This document shows positions 7,293 through 8,306 of a stretch of DNA of 8,306 nucleotides, one piece after another. How positions within the stretch are numbered: the stretch's first letter is position 1; every line of letters starts with the position of its first letter. This DNA is from JAITWN01 sp964581365 (lineage in GTDB: Bacteria > Pseudomonadota > Gammaproteobacteria > SZUA-140), in assembly GCA_964581365.1 (NCBI GenBank), contig CAZOOF010000066.1, positions 1-8,306 on the forward strand, in the 5' to 3' direction. Both the position numbers and the translations under genes were made by a program. The notes below the pieces were generated by a model, which searched no databases, was not told the DNA's origin, and saw only the letters and a list, made by a program, of their open reading frames with translations.

Positions 7293-7937
7293 TCAGTCGA
7301 ATGAAATCAGTCCGAGTCGCTGTGCTGCGAGCACAGCCTGAATCCGGTTGGCCACACCGAGCACCTTGAGCACAGCAGTCACATGGACCTTGATGGTGTT
7401 CTCGGAAATGTGCAGCTCTCGAGAGATATCCTTATTGGTCCGGCCCTGGAGCATGAGTGTGAGAACCTGTCGCTGGCGATGCGTGAGCCGCGGCAGAAGA
7501 TCCCTGGGGGGGCCCTGTGGCGGTGGAGCCGCGCTATCCAGGGAATCATCGATGGCAGGCGCTACGAACTCCCCGGCGAGCACCCGGCGCACCACGTCGA
7601 TGATCATTTCCGGGCCGGCGCTCTTGCTCAGAAAGCCAGTGACGCCACGATTGAGCAGACGGCGAATCAGTACCGGATCATCGGCAGCAGAAAGCACCAC
7701 GAGTGGAACGTGAGGCAGTTCACACAGCAGCCAGGCGATGAGTTCATCGCTGCTGGTTGCCGGCATGTAATAATCGAGCAGAATCAGGTCAAGGTCGGGC
7801 TGTGTCGCGGCCAGCGTGACGACTTCGTCGCCAGCTGCTGCCTCCACGACTATCAGCGCCGGGAAAGCTCTTTCCAGAGCGTACCTTATTCCTTCCCTGA
7901 TGAGGTAATGGTCATCCGCAACAAGGAACTTCAACAC
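7293..7937 (-). CDS. NarL/LuxR-family response regulator
   Basis: A 214-residue cytosolic DNA-binding regulator, the normal size for this family. The receiver (1-122) has the acidic pair D8-D9, phospho-acceptor D55 in LILLDYYMPA, S83 and K105 in FLSKSAG. A Pro-rich linker (about 128-148) leads to a LuxR-type helix-turn-helix: LTHRQRQVLTLMLQG (151-165), NKDISRELHISENTIKVH (168-185) and LKVLGVANRIQAV (190-202). It probably receives phosphate from the HPt domain of the next gene and controls transcription of this operon or others. The start called is GTG at 7937, but GGGAGG (7944-7939) ends only one base before it. The next codon, TTG at 7934, has better spacing and would shorten the protein by one residue. 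First gene of the three-gene leftward operon. Confidence 0.93.
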   Translation of the reverse strand: MLKFLVADDHYLIREGIRYALERAFPALIVVEAAAGDEVVTLAATQPDLDLILLDYYMPATSSDELIAWLLCELPHVPLVVLSAADDPVLIRRLLNRGVTGFLSKSAGPEMIIDVVRRVLAGEFVAPAIDDSLDSAAPPPQGPPRDLLPRLTHRQRQVLTLMLQGRTNKDISRELHISENTIKVHVTAVLKVLGVANRIQAVLAAQRLGLISFD

Positions 7938-7938
7938 G

Positions 7939-7944
7939 CCTCCC
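7939..7944 (-). promoter_or_regulatory. Strong ribosome binding site of the response regulator gene
   Basis: GGGAGG on the minus strand is an excellent Shine-Dalgarno match. It lies 1 base before the GTG and 4 bases before the TTG, which favours the TTG or a neighbouring codon as the true initiation point. No ATG in this frame lies nearby upstream. Confidence 0.6.
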
Positions 7945-7998
7945 GCGGCTCATCCTGTGGCAATTGTTATTGTTCCTGCCCGGCCTCCCTGCTGGACA

Positions 7999-8029
7999 TT
8001 CGCACCATCCCCCCCCGGGAGAGTGCGAA
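7999..8029. repeat. Inverted repeat TTCGCAC-N17-GTGCGAA upstream of the regulator
   Basis: Perfect 7-bp arms (7999-8005 and 8023-8029) enclose 17 bases that include eight consecutive C (8009-8016) and a small inner TCCC/GGGA pairing. It lies 62-92 bases upstream of the GTG. If the promoter lies farther out, it would form a hairpin in the 5' leader; if not, it may be a two-site operator with half-sites 24 bases apart centre to centre. Confidence 0.5.
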
Positions 8030-8044
8030 CGGAACCATTTTCCC

Positions 8045-8068
8045 TTATTAATTCCGGTTAAGTAATAA
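8045..8068. repeat. AT-rich inverted repeat TTATTA-N12-TAATAA
   Basis: Perfect 6-bp arms (8045-8050 and 8063-8068) flank 12 bases. A second smaller dyad GTTA-N5-TAAC (8057-8069) overlaps the right arm. Its location between the candidate promoter and the regulator gene suits a regulator or nucleoid-protein site, but AT-rich repeats of this size arise easily by chance. Confidence 0.3.
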
Positions 8069-8075
8069 CACGAAA

Positions 8076-8104
8076 GTACTAGAAATCCTATCCAAACGGG
8101 GCAA
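8076..8104 (-). promoter_or_regulatory. Weak candidate promoter for the regulator-kinase-transferase operon
   Basis: On the minus strand TTGCCC (8104-8099) is followed after exactly 17 bases by TAGTAC (8081-8076). The -35 matches four positions and the -10 only three. It is in the AT-rich stretch and would put both inverted repeats in or near the transcript start and leader. A low-scoring match of this kind may need an activator or may be wrong. Confidence 0.2.
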
Positions 8105-8224
8105 AACACGCATTTATTTCCTTGCGGTATGCAGGAGATCACCCGACTCAAACGCTACCGGGTAAGAAAATAGACATACCAGCTACTTTATTAGGGCCGT
8201 CTTTCGATGTGACTTGTTAAGATC

Positions 8225-8237
8225 TGCGCACCGCGCA
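8225..8237. repeat. GC-rich mini-hairpin TGCGC-acc-GCGCA
   Basis: Five-bp perfect arms with a three-base loop stand out in AT-rich surroundings; CTGC/GCAG (8224-8227 and 8239-8242) is an alternative overlapping pairing. No T-run follows on either strand, so it is not a standard terminator. It could be an operator or part of an RNA structure. Confidence 0.3.
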
Positions 8238-8306
8238 TGCAGTATTGAAAATCAGACACAACCTGACACCCTATGAGCATACGAATCTGAGGGGTAATTG
8301 TCCGAA

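Larger units (their letters stand above)
7938..8306. other. Long gene-free region upstream of the regulator operon
   Basis: About 370 bases carry no convincing gene on either strand. By hand count bases 8041-8306 are about 44% G+C, far below the flanking coding DNA. The region holds a ribosome binding site, several inverted repeats and a run of eight C, listed separately. It ends with TGAGGGG (8288-8294), a possible ribosome binding site for a rightward gene starting at or beyond the window edge. The operon promoter is expected here. A small RNA gene cannot be excluded, but no terminator with a T-run is seen. Confidence 0.7.

Noticed and set aside
7912..8151. 79-codon minus-strand frame overlapping the start of the response regulator, with a hydrophobic stretch
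   Set aside because: It has only a TTG start without a ribosome binding site and overlaps the real start and its Shine-Dalgarno in another frame. Low-complexity runs such as NNNN come from the noncoding DNA.
8129..8173. 14-codon plus-strand frame encoding a basic peptide (MQEITRLKRYRVRK)
   Set aside because: No ribosome binding site precedes it and no attenuator-like hairpin with T-run follows; a frame this short occurs easily by chance.
7938..8306. GacA-type box (TGTAAG-N6-CTTACA), sigma-54 promoter, tRNA or CRISPR repeats in the gene-free region
   Set aside because: Looked for by eye on both strands; no adequate match was seen.

Overview
The window is a GC-rich bacterial chromosomal segment, apart from a right-hand end that is visibly AT-richer. 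The best guess for the host is a gammaproteobacterium. This rests on close resemblance (from memory, no search run) of two products to Escherichia coli YbaL and YcfH, and on a GacS/BarA-type hybrid kinase layout. No tRNA, rRNA, CRISPR array, insertion sequence or phage gene is visible.

Left part (1-3279): a rightward pair encodes the membrane C-terminus of a P-type cation ATPase, cut by the window edge, and a tandem-domain universal stress protein. It converges on a leftward YbaL-type CPA2 cation:proton antiporter with a cytosolic NAD(H)-binding RCK domain. A hairpin lies between the two stop codons. The shared theme is ion homeostasis and stress.

Middle (3280-4288): a 214-base divergent region separates ybaL from a YcfH/TatD metal-dependent hydrolase gene. 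It holds a TTGAC-N7-GTCAA dyad whose arms can serve as the -35 boxes of two opposed, mutually overlapping promoters. The hydrolase gene meets the next leftward operon tail to tail with 7 bases between stop codons.

Right part (4296-7937, all leftward): transcription order is a NarL/LuxR-type response regulator, a hybrid histidine kinase (HisKA, HATPase, receiver, HPt), then a class V PLP-dependent transferase. The gaps are 5 and 4 bases. The kinase carries every residue for an internal His-Asp-His relay and the adjacent regulator supplies the final Asp and a DNA-binding domain, so a whole four-step phosphorelay is encoded in two adjoining genes. The kinase has two membrane helices but almost no periplasmic loop, so the signal is unknown. 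The PLP enzyme lacks the usual cysteine-desulfurase loop; its substrate cannot be read from sequence. The kinase-regulator-enzyme unit is the most interesting part of the window.

Right end (7938-8306): about 370 bases without a credible gene. The last 266 bases are near 44% GC by hand count. The region contains a strong ribosome binding site for the regulator, several inverted repeats, a run of eight C residues in the loop of one of them, and only weak promoter candidates.
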